A stretch of DNA of 32,745 bases from a virus: IMG/VR virus record IMGVR_UViG_3300046170_000344, positions 1 through 32,745 of that record. One strand, 5' to 3'. The notes under the pieces were generated by a model. That model had not been told where the DNA came from and did no database searches. It saw only the letters and a list, made by a program, of their open reading frames with translations. The position numbers were made by a program, and so were the translations under genes. Position 1 is the first letter of the stretch; each line of letters opens with the position of its first letter. This document shows positions 1 through 7,466 of this stretch, one piece after another.

Positions 1-853
1 TGAAACCAATATTATTCTTTTCCATCTTTAATTTTATTGGTTCATCAAACGGTGTACATCTTCCTCCTGTTTCCATTTCTTTTATTTTTAAAACTAATAA
101 GTTTGAGTATATCCAGTCTGTTGGATGAGATGTGTACCTGTGAATACAAATCAGATCATCACAACGGTTTCCCCATTTACCTCCTCCTTCAACACTAGCA
201 ATGTTTAATGGCATTGGCAATCCTTCATATTCATGTCCTTTAGGGTGCATACGTCTTAAAGCTTCAGTTACTCCATGAGCATTTAAGAATAATGTAATGT
301 TGTTTCTTTTAGCAAACAATCTAAATTCTGTACTAACTTGATAGTCATATTCATGACCTCCTACTTCTTTATATAGTTGTTTGTCTTTTATTAAAGAGTT
401 GTATGGATCTATTAGTATAGCATCATAATCCCAAGCATCTTTAATGTCTTTTGCTTCTTCAAGTAATTCTTTGTATGTGTAAAGTTCTTCAACGTCTATA
501 ATCTTAAAATAAGAATCAGACCATTCTAGTGCGTCTTTTATCTCTGCATCTTCAGCCTTTGTAATAGGCTTACGCATTTTAAACTCTATTATTTTTCTTT
601 GAATTGATTGAGGTGTGTTTTCTGAAGACCAAATTAAAAACCTCTTTTTGTGTTTAAGAGCCCATATGACGAACAAATACAATATAACAGTTGTTTTACC
701 AACATTAGCATGACCAATTAATAAATTGAAATTGCCTTGTTTGTATCGTAAGTATTCGTCTATGTCTGGAACTCCTATTTTTAAACCTTCCTTAACTCTT
801 CCGTGTTTAATATCTAAAAGTTTCTCAAATATTTTAGAAGAGTTTACTATCAT
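1..853 (-). CDS. DnaB/RecA-type replicative helicase (3' end outside window)
   Basis: The first 284 residues are visible, starting at ATG 853-851, which overlaps the TAA of the upstream SSB-like gene by one base (TAATG). Walker A is GHANVGKTT at residues 47-55 and Walker B is DAILIDP at 144-150. A sensor-like stretch FLNAHGVTEALRR (about 189-201) follows. The RecA fold starts almost at the N-terminus, so the N-terminal DnaB primase-binding domain is absent. This resembles phage Twinkle/DnaB-like helicases that unwind DNA at the fork. The neighbouring DUF3127 SSB-like and NinG genes support a replication/recombination role. A RecA-type recombinase or KaiC-like ATPase cannot be fully excluded, because the C-terminus is outside the window. 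Confidence 0.82.
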   Translation of the reverse strand, partial: MIVNSSKIFEKLLDIKHGRVKEGLKIGVPDIDEYLRYKQGNFNLLIGHANVGKTTVILYLFVIWALKHKKRFLIWSSENTPQSIQRKIIEFKMRKPITKAEDAEIKDALEWSDSYFKIIDVEELYTYKELLEEAKDIKDAWDYDAILIDPYNSLIKDKQLYKEVGGHEYDYQVSTEFRLFAKRNNITLFLNAHGVTEALRRMHPKGHEYEGLPMPLNIASVEGGGKWGNRCDDLICIHRYTSHPTDWIYSNLLVLKIKEMETGGRCTPFDEPIKLKMEKNNIGF

Positions 854-1164
854 TAGAATGGAAGATTATCGTTAACGTCTGGCATTTGTGCGTTTGATGT
901 TGTTTCAGCAACAGCATTAACTATTTTCCATCCTGTAACGTTTATGTAGTATTTACCTTTGTACTCGTTAGATCTTAAATTAACTCCTACGTTAATTGTT
1001 TGACCAACTTGTAAGTTGTTTACTAAATCAATTTTATCATTTAAAAATTCTACTGGTATCGTTTGTGGATATTTTCCAGCAGTCTCTACTAATACAGTTT
1101 TTTTCTTTAACTGTTTTATAGTTTCTAAACTTCCTATTGATTTAATTGTACCTGTTAATTCCAT
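853..1164 (-). CDS. DUF3127 single-stranded-DNA-binding-like OB-fold protein
   Basis: This 103-aa protein begins MELTGTIKSIGSLETI and contains the YPQTIPVEF and QVGQTINVGVNLR stretches typical of the DUF3127 family, an OB-fold family common in Bacteroidota and their phages. It ends in an acidic/hydrophobic tail DVNDNLPF, the classic C-terminal tip through which SSB proteins recruit partners. I infer it is the phage SSB, coating single-stranded DNA for the helicase encoded immediately downstream (one-base overlap). The family assignment is from memory of its sequence pattern. The SSB role is inference from the fold, the tail and the context. Confidence 0.8.
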   Translation of the reverse strand: MELTGTIKSIGSLETIKQLKKKTVLVETAGKYPQTIPVEFLNDKIDLVNNLQVGQTINVGVNLRSNEYKGKYYINVTGWKIVNAVAETTSNAQMPDVNDNLPF

Positions 1165-1166
1165 AT

Positions 1167-1406
1167 TTATTTTTTATTATCTAAATTATATAACATTTTA
1201 TAGTCCTCTGTTGTTGGTAACAGATTTTTCTCGAAATAAAGATACTTTCCTATTAGGCTTATGTCTCCTAGTATTTGTTGTTTCTCTTTATCGGTAGCAG
1301 CTCTCCATACAGGATTAAGTGCTATTTCGGTAGCTCTATCTACAGCTCCTTGTTTACTTATAGAATCTTGTGTGTGTGTGATTCTAGTTGTCTTGGTCTT
1401 TGTCAT
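1167..1406 (-). CDS. Small hypothetical protein (79 aa)
   Basis: I do not recognise the family. The N-terminus (MTKTKTTRITHTQDSISKQ) is Thr/Lys-rich and polar, and the rest looks helical. It overlaps the upstream 54-aa gene by 23 bases and lies two bases before the SSB-like gene, so it is cotranscribed with replication genes. The overlap and tight spacing support real coding. No catalytic motif or membrane segment is visible. Confidence 0.6.
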   Translation of the reverse strand: MTKTKTTRITHTQDSISKQGAVDRATEIALNPVWRAATDKEKQQILGDISLIGKYLYFEKNLLPTTEDYKMLYNLDNKK

Positions 1407-1548
1407 CTTTAAAAAAATTATTTATTATTAGTTGTTTATCTTGTTTACTTAAAAAGTCAGCTTGTAGTATTTCAAATAAAGCAGATCTTAATCTATCTAT
1501 TTCTTCTTGCTTTTGTTTAAGTAATTCTATGTAATGTAATTCAATCAT
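1384..1548 (-). CDS. Small hypothetical helical protein (54 aa)
   Basis: ATG is at 1548-1546 and TAG at 1386-1384. The product starts MIELHYIELLKQKQEEIDRL and is strongly helical, Lys/Glu/Gln-rich in the first half, a likely short coiled coil, and ends in a charged DDKDQDN tail. It is the first gene after the terminator at 1607-1633, so it begins a small replication operon running to the helicase. No family is recognised. Support is the open frame, the overlap with the next gene and the coding-like composition. Confidence 0.5.
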   Translation of the reverse strand: MIELHYIELLKQKQEEIDRLRSALFEILQADFLSKQDKQLIINNFFKDDKDQDN

Positions 1549-1604
1549 AATATAAAGTTAAACAAAATAATTAAATATTATAATAAAATGTTAATAAAAT
1601 ATAT

Positions 1605-1635
1605 TTAAAAAAAAAGAGGGAAATTAATCCCTCCT
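1605..1635 (-). terminator. Intrinsic terminator after ninG
   Basis: Read on the minus strand, stem GAGGGA, loop TTAATT and stem TCCCTC (1633-1616) are followed by nine T (1615-1607). This is a perfect 6-bp hairpin with a long U-tract, placed about 40 bases after the ninG stop codon, where transcription should end. Confidence 0.85.
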
Positions 1636-1670
1636 TTAAACAAAGAACAATAAAAACTAGAAAAGTTTCA

Positions 1671-2060
1671 CTAATGAAAAGAAAATTGTTTTATTCTATC
1701 ATTATAATCATCAATCATTTCCATAATTTCTATGTCTGTAAATTTAGTAATTGTTCTGCTTTTTTCATAAAGTTCTTTTGACAAGTTTTCACCAATGTAT
1801 AAACTAAATTTATATTGTTCCCCATATCTAAAGACATTGCACGCTACACACTGTGCATAAACATTTTGTTCATCCCATCTTGTAGCATAATGTTTTCTTG
1901 AAATAAAATGACCTGCTTGTATTTTAGTCCAATGATGGACTTCTCCACATGTAGCACATCTACAGTAGCCTTCAGGATCTGCATCACGTTGTCTAATGTA
2001 TTTAGAGAATACAGTATCTAGTTTCTTTATTAAGTTCTTTCGTTTAGGTTTTCTAGGCAT
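1671..2060 (-). CDS. ninG: NinG/Rap-type recombination nuclease
   Basis: The 129-aa protein matches the lambda NinG (Rap) pattern. A basic N-terminus (MPRKPKRKNLIKKLD) is followed by a zinc/HNH-like core with C33, C35 and C38 (CRCATCG), then W44, the GHF motif with H51, SRKH, the TRWDEQN segment, and C71 and C74 (QCVACN). Lambda Rap is a structure-specific endonuclease that cuts branched recombination intermediates. Here it probably resolves or processes branched phage DNA, together with the RecE-like nuclease further upstream. It is the last gene before the intrinsic terminator. Length is somewhat below the about 200 aa of lambda NinG, but all core residues are present. Confidence 0.88.
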   Translation of the reverse strand: MPRKPKRKNLIKKLDTVFSKYIRQRDADPEGYCRCATCGEVHHWTKIQAGHFISRKHYATRWDEQNVYAQCVACNVFRYGEQYKFSLYIGENLSKELYEKSRTITKFTDIEIMEMIDDYNDRIKQFSFH

Positions 2061-2062
2061 TT

Positions 2063-2296
2063 TTATTTGTCCATACTTGTTATTAGAATCTTTCCAGACT
2101 CTGGATCTATTTCTTTTATTTGTTTATAGATGTATTTAGAATTAGCTTTTACTTCATTCTTTTCTGTTTTAGATGAATCTAAACCAAGATTAGTATATTG
2201 GATTGCATCCAATTTTAATAATTCATCTGTTCTATCTTTAACAGTTAAATTAAAATCACTTATAATTTTATCAGCTAATCTTCTTATATCATCCAT
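2063..2296 (-). CDS. Small conserved phage hypothetical (77 aa)
   Basis: The product starts MDDIRRLADKIISDFNL and ends ILITSMDK. It is charged and helical, with the segment LLKLDAIQYTNLG that I recall from Bacteroidota phage genomes without an assigned function. It lies two bases upstream of ninG and is probably cotranscribed with it. A Bacteroidota-type promoter -7 box lies about 37 bases upstream. No enzymatic motif is visible. Confidence 0.65.
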   Translation of the reverse strand: MDDIRRLADKIISDFNLTVKDRTDELLKLDAIQYTNLGLDSSKTEKNEVKANSKYIYKQIKEIDPESGKILITSMDK

Positions 2297-2332
2297 ATTT
2301 TAATTGTTTTATATTAATTACCACTAACCCAC

Positions 2333-2340
2333 CAAAGTTA
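2333..2340 (-). promoter_or_regulatory. Candidate Bacteroidota-type promoter -7 box
   Basis: TAACTTTG on the minus strand fits the TAnnTTTG consensus of Bacteroidota housekeeping promoters. It sits in the roughly 105-bp gap before the 77-aa gene and ninG. No clear -33 TTG element is found at the expected distance, where the sequence is A/T-rich, so this is only a candidate. Confidence 0.33.
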
Positions 2341-2402
2341 TTCACTTTTTTTTTAAAAGTAAATAGGTAAGCTTATTTTGTTTTAAACAGTAAATGTTAA
2401 TA

Positions 2403-2534
2403 TTATCTCTTCTTACCTTGTCCTCTATAAGGTTTCTTATATCCTACTTGACTTCTTGAAGCGTTCTTTGAATGGACACCTTTTCTTTTTTTTCTAGATG
2501 GTTTAATATAAACACTTATTGTTTTTCTTGCCAT
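2403..2534 (-). CDS. Small, highly basic phage protein (43 aa)
   Basis: ATG 2534-2532 overlaps the holin stop codon by one base (TAATG), and the TAA is at 2405-2403. The product has a short hydrophobic start (MARKTISVYIKP), then a very Lys/Arg-rich body with KKRKGVHSK and the C-terminal signature KKPYRGQGKKR. I recall similar short proteins with a GVHSK...YRGQG pattern as frequent, uncharacterised genes in Bacteroidota phages. The charge suggests nucleic-acid binding, but that is inference. Confidence 0.7.
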   Translation of the reverse strand: MARKTISVYIKPSRKKRKGVHSKNASRSQVGYKKPYRGQGKKR

Positions 2535-2908
2535 TAATTAGACTTGTTGTTTAGTTTCTCAAACGTTCTCATTCCTCCAAGTCCTAACATTCCTATTAAT
2601 ACTGTCATTAAATGTTCCATCTGTAATGCTGGTGGAACTTGTTCTTGTCCTAAAAACCAAATCAATAAATCTCTTAATACAAAGTTGTATGCTAATGCCA
2701 CTCCACAAACCCATCCAATAAAAGGACGCCATCCAGCTACGAAAATTGTTCTGTGCTGTGCTTCTACTTTGTTTATCTCTGATTGTAATTCTATTAATTG
2801 TTGTGGATCTATTTCTTTTCCTTTAATAAGCTCTCTGATCTCCATACCTAAACCACCTATATCAGATGAGTCTTTTATTCCTAATAATCTTTTTAATATT
2901 TTAAGCAT
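2534..2908 (-). CDS. 3-TM holin (GTA-holin-like)
   Basis: This 124-aa protein has an amphipathic, charged N-terminal half (about residues 1-52). The segment RPFIGWVCGVALAYNFVLRD and a second hydrophobic region ending MLGLGGMRTFEK then form two to three membrane helices. The RPFIGW...LGLGGMRT.EK pattern is that of the three-transmembrane holin family first described for gene transfer agents. It would form inner-membrane lesions that release the endolysin. It overlaps the M15 endolysin gene by 8 bases, the expected lysis cassette arrangement. Confidence 0.85.
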   Translation of the reverse strand: MLKILKRLLGIKDSSDIGGLGMEIRELIKGKEIDPQQLIELQSEINKVEAQHRTIFVAGWRPFIGWVCGVALAYNFVLRDLLIWFLGQEQVPPALQMEHLMTVLIGMLGLGGMRTFEKLNNKSN

Positions 2909-3260
2909 AAGTCCAAATTACTTTTTGTGTTTTACTGGGATCTGAATCTACATGTATAAATGTGTTAGCTATGCCTATTCTATAGAATCCAGCTTTAATA
3001 AGTGCTGATAGTATTTCGTATCTTGCTGTACTGGATGTTGCATGTATATCGGCAGCAAATCCTCGTAGATGTGATGAATTCTCTGTTCCTCCCACTTTTG
3101 CATTATGTTCTTCAGTTCTGAATCCTGAATTAATCCTGAATGGTATCCCTGCAATTTGACGTGCATGGTTGAGCATGCGGAGAAAAGTTGGATCCATATT
3201 ATGACCACTATCAGGAAAGTCAGGCGAGTCAAATTCACTATACTTAAAATAAGATTTCAT
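2901..3260 (-). CDS. M15-family peptidase endolysin
   Basis: The 119-aa protein has the peptidase M15 (VanY/D,D-carboxypeptidase-like) zinc-site residues. The SSHLRGFAADI motif carries H64 and D71, and FIHVD carries H103 with D105. RINSGFRTEEHN (about 42-53) is the usual SGyR stretch before the active site. It probably cleaves peptidoglycan cross-links or stem peptides at host lysis. There is no signal peptide, so export depends on the holin encoded next. ATG 3260-3258 is the natural start, giving a full-length compact catalytic domain. Confidence 0.9.
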   Translation of the reverse strand: MKSYFKYSEFDSPDFPDSGHNMDPTFLRMLNHARQIAGIPFRINSGFRTEEHNAKVGGTENSSHLRGFAADIHATSSTARYEILSALIKAGFYRIGIANTFIHVDSDPSKTQKVIWTYA

Positions 3261-3270
3261 TAGACATTAA

Positions 3271-3369
3271 TTACATCTTTAATTTACCAAGCCATTTGTT
3301 CCAGCCTTTAGCAACTGCAATATTAAATTTTTCTAACCTGTTTGCTATGTATCTTAATATTCTTACCAT
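3271..3369 (-). CDS. Very small basic amphipathic protein (32 aa)
   Basis: ATG is at 3369-3367 and TAA at 3273-3271. The product begins MVRILRYIANRLEKFN and ends GKLKM. It is basic and amphipathic, with Trp residues in KGWNKWLG, like a membrane-surface peptide. It lies between a small membrane protein and the endolysin, so a role in lysis is possible but not shown. No homologue is recognised. Confidence 0.5.
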   Translation of the reverse strand: MVRILRYIANRLEKFNIAVAKGWNKWLGKLKM

Positions 3370-3372
3370 AAT

Positions 3373-3528
3373 TTATTTTTTATCGTATTTATCTAAAAGT
3401 TGTATTGTCTTGATAACTGTATAAACCAACGTTGCTATTATTAAGAGTGCTTGTAGTGCTTCATTTATTTGTGTCATACTTACTATATAAACTCCTAATC
3501 CTAATAATGTTGGTTCAAATCCATTCAT
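3373..3528 (-). CDS. Small membrane protein of the lysis region (51 aa)
   Basis: ATG is at 3528-3526 and TAA at 3375-3373. The sequence has a hydrophobic start (FEPTLLGLGVYIVSM) and a longer hydrophobic segment ALLIIATLVYTVIKT, ending in a charged LLDKYDKK tail, so one or two membrane helices. Its position just upstream of the endolysin and holin suggests a lysis accessory such as a second holin or antiholin. That is inference only. It starts 10 bases after the fibre gene stop. Confidence 0.6.
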   Translation of the reverse strand: MNGFEPTLLGLGVYIVSMTQINEALQALLIIATLVYTVIKTIQLLDKYDKK

Positions 3529-3538
3529 TTTTATCTCA

Positions 3539-5017
3539 TTAATTTATTTTAAAAGCCATATATATATAAGTGCTTCCACTTCTGTTCATTCCGTGATATG
3601 AGCTTTTTAATTGAAACCCATTATCATTAAAATCAATTTTGTAATTAGTTGTATCATTGTCTTCAGCAGAACTAGAGTTAGCTATTAATGCTTTACTAAT
3701 AGGATTAGCACCACCACGAACACTATCAAATATCCACCAAGGATTTGCATTATCTGCTTCTTTAATCATAATCCAATCAGGTCTAAAACCTAATGTTACA
3801 GTTGGTCCTGTTGCACTTCCATTACCTTGATAGCTTGAAATCTTGCTATATCCTTCTATTGACGTAAAGAAATAAGCTATATGAGTATCTCCAGCTCCAT
3901 TTTGGTCATCACCACCATTTAGATTTAATACTGAACTGTCATAAGACATTTGAGGATAAGCAGTAAAAGCATTAGTAAGATTTAAATAACTATAACTAAA
4001 AGTACCTGTTGCATCTGAAAACACAACCCAAGCACTTGCATCGTTTGTATGTTTAATAACAACAAAATCTGGTTTTTGACCTAATCCGTGAGGAACTTGT
4101 TTACCTGATACACCATCACCTTCGTATTTTACAATAGAAAATCCTGCATTAGCGTTTGCACTAATTACGACTTCTCCAGGTGCGCCAAAAGTTAAATCAT
4201 CATTGTCAGATGCAGTTTCATTGTATAGCTCTGTTACATTTTCTTGTGTTAATGCGGCATCATAAAATCTTAATTGGTCAATGTCCCCTGTAAAATCAGG
4301 ATTACCCCTGTTTGTCCCAAAAGCTTTAGATGTAAAAGATATAGGGTCATAGCTTGGAAAAGTACCAACATTAACACCGTCAACATAAGCTTTAGTATCT
4401 GAAGGTGTAAAATTAAATACAATATGATGCCAAGTATTTTCTGTTATAATACCTGTTGCTGTTAAATTGCTTTTAAAAGTACCACTATATTTAGTTAATA
4501 ATAATAATTTACCATCTCCATATAGTACTGGTCTAAAATAATTATTAACATCTATCCAAGCAGAATATATTGAATAACCTGTAGCATCTGTACCAGTTCC
4601 CATATCTGTAGCTTTCATCCAAAAAGACATAGAGAAAGATGAACCGTGTAAACTATTGCTAAAATTTATTTTACTACTATTGCCTACAACAAAAGATGCT
4701 GCCTTGTTAAACTTTCCAGTTGAATAAGTTATGTTTGAAGTCGTACCATTGTAATTTCCTCTAACATCATTAGCATTGTCCTCAAATTTATATACTGCTA
4801 AAGCTGACCCTCCAAAGATTGTAGGTTCGTTATCATCGGTTTTCCACGCCCAACCAATAAAATCCTCGCCATTATTGTTTATACCACTTGCATCACCAGT
4901 ATAAGTTACTCCATTATCATCAAAACTTTGTATATATCCACAACCTTGATTTGTTACCTCTGCACTCGTTACATTAGAATATATTGTTTTATTACCACCT
5001 CTTATTATATCAAACAA
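3539..5017 (-). CDS. Tail fibre, C-terminal part (LamG plus fibre modules; frame-separated)
   Basis: This 492-aa frame is the continuation of the upstream fibre gene rather than an independent protein. Its first residues (FDIIRGGNKTIYSN) complete a fibre module whose first half (LGFKAGLIWLKNRDTTG) ends the frame at 5019. It contains a LamG/concanavalin-like domain (about residues 75-265; AVYKFEDNANDVRGNYNG to GDIDQLRFYDAALT). Two copies of a phage fibre module follow (GLGQKPDFVVIKH and LGFRPDWIMIKEA, each with a W-rich FD.RG-type segment), and the end is TYIYMAFKIN. Such modules form trimeric adhesins that bind surface glycans. The nominal start M at 5017 is not a credible initiation site, because it lies inside a conserved module. 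Confidence 0.75.
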   Translation of the reverse strand: MFDIIRGGNKTIYSNVTSAEVTNQGCGYIQSFDDNGVTYTGDASGINNNGEDFIGWAWKTDDNEPTIFGGSALAVYKFEDNANDVRGNYNGTTSNITYSTGKFNKAASFVVGNSSKINFSNSLHGSSFSMSFWMKATDMGTGTDATGYSIYSAWIDVNNYFRPVLYGDGKLLLLTKYSGTFKSNLTATGIITENTWHHIVFNFTPSDTKAYVDGVNVGTFPSYDPISFTSKAFGTNRGNPDFTGDIDQLRFYDAALTQENVTELYNETASDNDDLTFGAPGEVVISANANAGFSIVKYEGDGVSGKQVPHGLGQKPDFVVIKHTNDASAWVVFSDATGTFSYSYLNLTNAFTAYPQMSYDSSVLNLNGGDDQNGAGDTHIAYFFTSIEGYSKISSYQGNGSATGPTVTLGFRPDWIMIKEADNANPWWIFDSVRGGANPISKALIANSSSAEDNDTTNYKIDFNDNGFQLKSSYHGMNRSGSTYIYMAFKIN

Positions 5018-5018
5018 A

Positions 5019-5576
5019 TTATGGTATGTATAACCCAGTAGTATCTCTATTTTTTAACCAAATTAATCCAGCTTTAAAACCTAAACTATCTATGCTCAAA
5101 GTAGCTTGTGTACCTGTATAAGCTACTGTATTAAAACTTTTTGCTACTGTTGGTGCTTCTGTGTCAGGGTCTGCAGCAAATGCCATATAGATATATGTCT
5201 CACCATTTCCATTTGTTGAAACTGATGTATCTCTAATTTGAAATCCATTAGAGAAAAAGTCCATAACATCTACAGCTGCTTCAGCATTACTGCTATTTGC
5301 AATTAAATATTCCCTTCTTGTATTAACTGGAGCTCTTTTATTATCTACCATAATCCAAGCTCTTGATGAGTTTAAACCCTTATACATTACAAAAGCAGGT
5401 TCAAACCCTGTTTCTACAATTGGTCCATCTGTTGAACCATTACCTGTGTATGAGCCAAAAGATGAAAAACCTTCGACTGACTGCAAAAGCATAGCTACTA
5501 ATTCTTTTCGTTTCCTTGTGATTGCATAATTACTAAATATATTGTGGTTCTGAACAAAAAATATTATTGTATTCAA
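5019..5576 (-). CDS. Tail fibre, middle part (frame-separated fragment)
   Basis: From about residue 33 (SVEGFSSFGSYTGNG) to the end (LKNRDTTG) this 185-aa frame is a normal phage fibre module with TGFEPAFVMYKG, AWIMVDNKR, YLIANSSNAEA and ETYIYMAF. It then starts the next module at GFKAGLIWLK. The first 30 residues do not fit the pattern, and the matching sequence there lies in other frames. At the downstream end, the run GGG near 5032-5035 is followed by a stop. Skipping one base gives GYTYHNLFDIIRGG, which continues exactly into the next frame. The total from 5576 to 3539 is 3n+1 bases, consistent with a single +1 lesion. Confidence 0.7.
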   Translation of the reverse strand: MNTIIFFVQNHNIFSNYAITRKRKELVAMLLQSVEGFSSFGSYTGNGSTDGPIVETGFEPAFVMYKGLNSSRAWIMVDNKRAPVNTRREYLIANSSNAEAAVDVMDFFSNGFQIRDTSVSTNGNGETYIYMAFAADPDTEAPTVAKSFNTVAYTGTQATLSIDSLGFKAGLIWLKNRDTTGLYIP

Positions 5577-5970
5577 TCACATTAGTTTGATTGTAGTATT
5601 TAAATGCTAATGCACCAAATAAAGCATTTCTGCCAAACATCCAGTGATGATCACTGTATTTTTAAAATTACAATAGGAGGTGCCACCCAATCCGTGTTCA
5701 CTATGAAGTTGTTGAGCTAATTGGTTAAATGTAACAATAGAAAATCCAGCATCAACATTACTTGATTGTACATTTGTGCTTCTGTAGTAATTGTGATGTT
5801 GTAGTTCCTCCGTTTGCTTTCCAACCCAGCAACATAATTTTCGCATTTCATTTATGCGTATATTTCCAACAGTAAAACCACCTGTATCAAAAGTTTGAAA
5901 GTAATTAACTCAATTATTTAGCATTATTAGATTGAGATATTTCTTTGTTCCCCTCTTGTAGAATCTATCA
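5577..5970 (-). pseudogene. Indel-riddled fibre-gene remnant
   Basis: No intact gene is present, but fibre-module sequence is recognisable in changing frames. One frame (6007-5927) gives DHRNQESAHLTVMIDSTRG, the normal continuation of GFTPDLVWI at the end of the upstream frame. Another (about 5846-5690) gives SSNVDAGFSIVTF and HSEHGLGG. A third (5823-5794) gives WKANGGTTTS. Near 5660-5620 a further frame gives DHHWMFGRNALFGALAF. At least four shifts are needed to join them. Either this part of the fibre gene is decaying or recombinant, or the local sequence quality is poor. The sequence resembles one module of a continuous gene 7464-3539. Confidence 0.65.
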
Positions 5971-7464
5971 TTACAGTAAGATGAGCAGATTCCTGATTTC
6001 TATGATCCAAACTAAATCAGGAGTAAATCCAAGACCATACTCATAAGTAACATTACTTGCAGTACCGTCATAAGCTCTCATATCATCATTTGCATTTCCT
6101 TCAAATCTATAACTTGCTATAAGTGAGTTTTCATTATACAATGTAGTTACTTCACTTGCTGATAATGTTTTGTTGAATATTCTTGTTTGGTCTATTTCAC
6201 CTTTAAATTTAGTTCCACCTAATTGGTCAGCACCTATACAGCCCCCTGTGTTATTTGATTGTAATGCTATTTCTTTTGTTAATGTACCTGCAGAACTACC
6301 ATTAATATACATTGTATGTACATTACTTGTAGAATTATAACTAAAAGCTATATGAGTCCAAACGTCAGCACTAAAAGTAAATGAACCTGAAAAGAAATCA
6401 GCAGCACCATAATTATTATGATAAACTTGATTGTTACCTCTAACAATATACCCTGTTGCTTGAAAAGTTCCTGCATTAGCTCCTTGTGCAAATAAACATT
6501 TATCACCTGATACATTATCAAACTTTACCCACATACTTACAGAGAAATCTACATCACCTGTTAAAAACCCTAATGCAGATATTGAAACTTTAGAATTACT
6601 ACCATCATAACTTGCTGCTTGTCCATATCTTCCTGCTGCATATTGAATCGCAGCTCCTGTTGCATCATAATTCCCACTTAAATCTGTTTCATCATTTTCA
6701 AATCTATAAGTAGCAACACAAGAACTATCGCCAAGTACTTGTAGTGTGTCTGTTGTATCTTCTGATAGTGGGTCTAATGATTCTACTGTTTCTACTGTTT
6801 CTGCATATAGTGTTGAAACTTCTGATGATGATAGAGCTTTAGTGAATATTCTTACTTGGTCAATTTTACCCTCTAATCCACTATATACTGTTCCGCTACC
6901 AAATTGAAATCCTCCTATATCTAAAGTTGTTGATGATGATACTTGAGTGTCAGCAGTCAAGGTTACACTTGCTTCAAGTGAACCATTTATATATAATTTT
7001 AATACAGAATTATCTCTTATTGCCGCAACGTGAACCCAAGTTGTCATTGGTGCATTAAAAGTACTTGTTGATTCTATATATTGTGTTTGATGTGTAAACC
7101 TAATTTTTTTACTTGCACTTCTAAAATCAAGTATTATAGCGGCATAGCTTGGAGAATAAACATTATAGTTACCTATATAAAAAATTGTATTATCGCCTTG
7201 TGGATAACTATGTATTTGAGTCCAAAAAGAAAAAGAAAAATCTACTGTTCTATCATTTAAATCGCTAACAAAATTAGTTGTAGATATTCCTGTGTCAATA
7301 GAACTACCTCCATTAAAATAAGCACCTGCACCAAACTTACCTCCGTTAATAGAATGTGATGTAGAACCATCTCCTTCGTATAATACGACCCCAAAGTGTT
7401 CTGATGGTACTAATCCTCCTGGTGCTGCCGCAGCTCCCTGTAATAATCTCTTATTTACAGCCAT
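5971..7464 (-). CDS. Tail fibre, N-terminal part with two LamG domains
   Basis: The N-terminus (MAVNKRLLQGAAAAPGG) is a common start for Bacteroidota phage fibre proteins, followed by a YEGDGSTSHSINGGKFG stretch. Two LamG/concanavalin-like lectin domains follow (about residues 45-225 and 245-445), recognisable by the SFSFWTQ and SVSMWVKF strands, the TWVHVAAIRD and VWTHIAFSY strands, the YINGS turns and the terminal KIDQVRIFTKALS / EIDQTRIFNKTLS. The last residues before the stop (GLGFTPDLVWI) begin a fibre module that continues out of frame. It is therefore the 5' part of a fibre gene of about 3.9 kb. The protein would sit at the tail tip and bind host surface sugars. Confidence 0.82.
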   Translation of the reverse strand: MAVNKRLLQGAAAAPGGLVPSEHFGVVLYEGDGSTSHSINGGKFGAGAYFNGGSSIDTGISTTNFVSDLNDRTVDFSFSFWTQIHSYPQGDNTIFYIGNYNVYSPSYAAIILDFRSASKKIRFTHQTQYIESTSTFNAPMTTWVHVAAIRDNSVLKLYINGSLEASVTLTADTQVSSSTTLDIGGFQFGSGTVYSGLEGKIDQVRIFTKALSSSEVSTLYAETVETVESLDPLSEDTTDTLQVLGDSSCVATYRFENDETDLSGNYDATGAAIQYAAGRYGQAASYDGSNSKVSISALGFLTGDVDFSVSMWVKFDNVSGDKCLFAQGANAGTFQATGYIVRGNNQVYHNNYGAADFFSGSFTFSADVWTHIAFSYNSTSNVHTMYINGSSAGTLTKEIALQSNNTGGCIGADQLGGTKFKGEIDQTRIFNKTLSASEVTTLYNENSLIASYRFEGNANDDMRAYDGTASNVTYEYGLGFTPDLVWIIEIRNLLILL

Positions 7465-7466
7465 AT

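Noticed and set aside
1016-1297. Plus-strand open frames such as 1016-1297, 2544-2945, 17211-17540 and 31657-31941.
   Set aside because: All are antisense to well-supported minus-strand genes, lack recognisable domains, and have Ser/Phe/Leu-rich compositions typical of AT-rich antisense shadows.
2975-3238. An open frame inside the endolysin gene with a lipoprotein-like start (LTRLTFLIVVIIWIQLFSAC), which could be an embedded Rz1-like spanin.
   Set aside because: It starts at GTG and lies entirely within the intact M15 gene in another frame. After the hydrophobic start its composition looks like frame shadow. Spanins are not expected to sit inside an endolysin in this layout. A conservation test in relatives would be needed.
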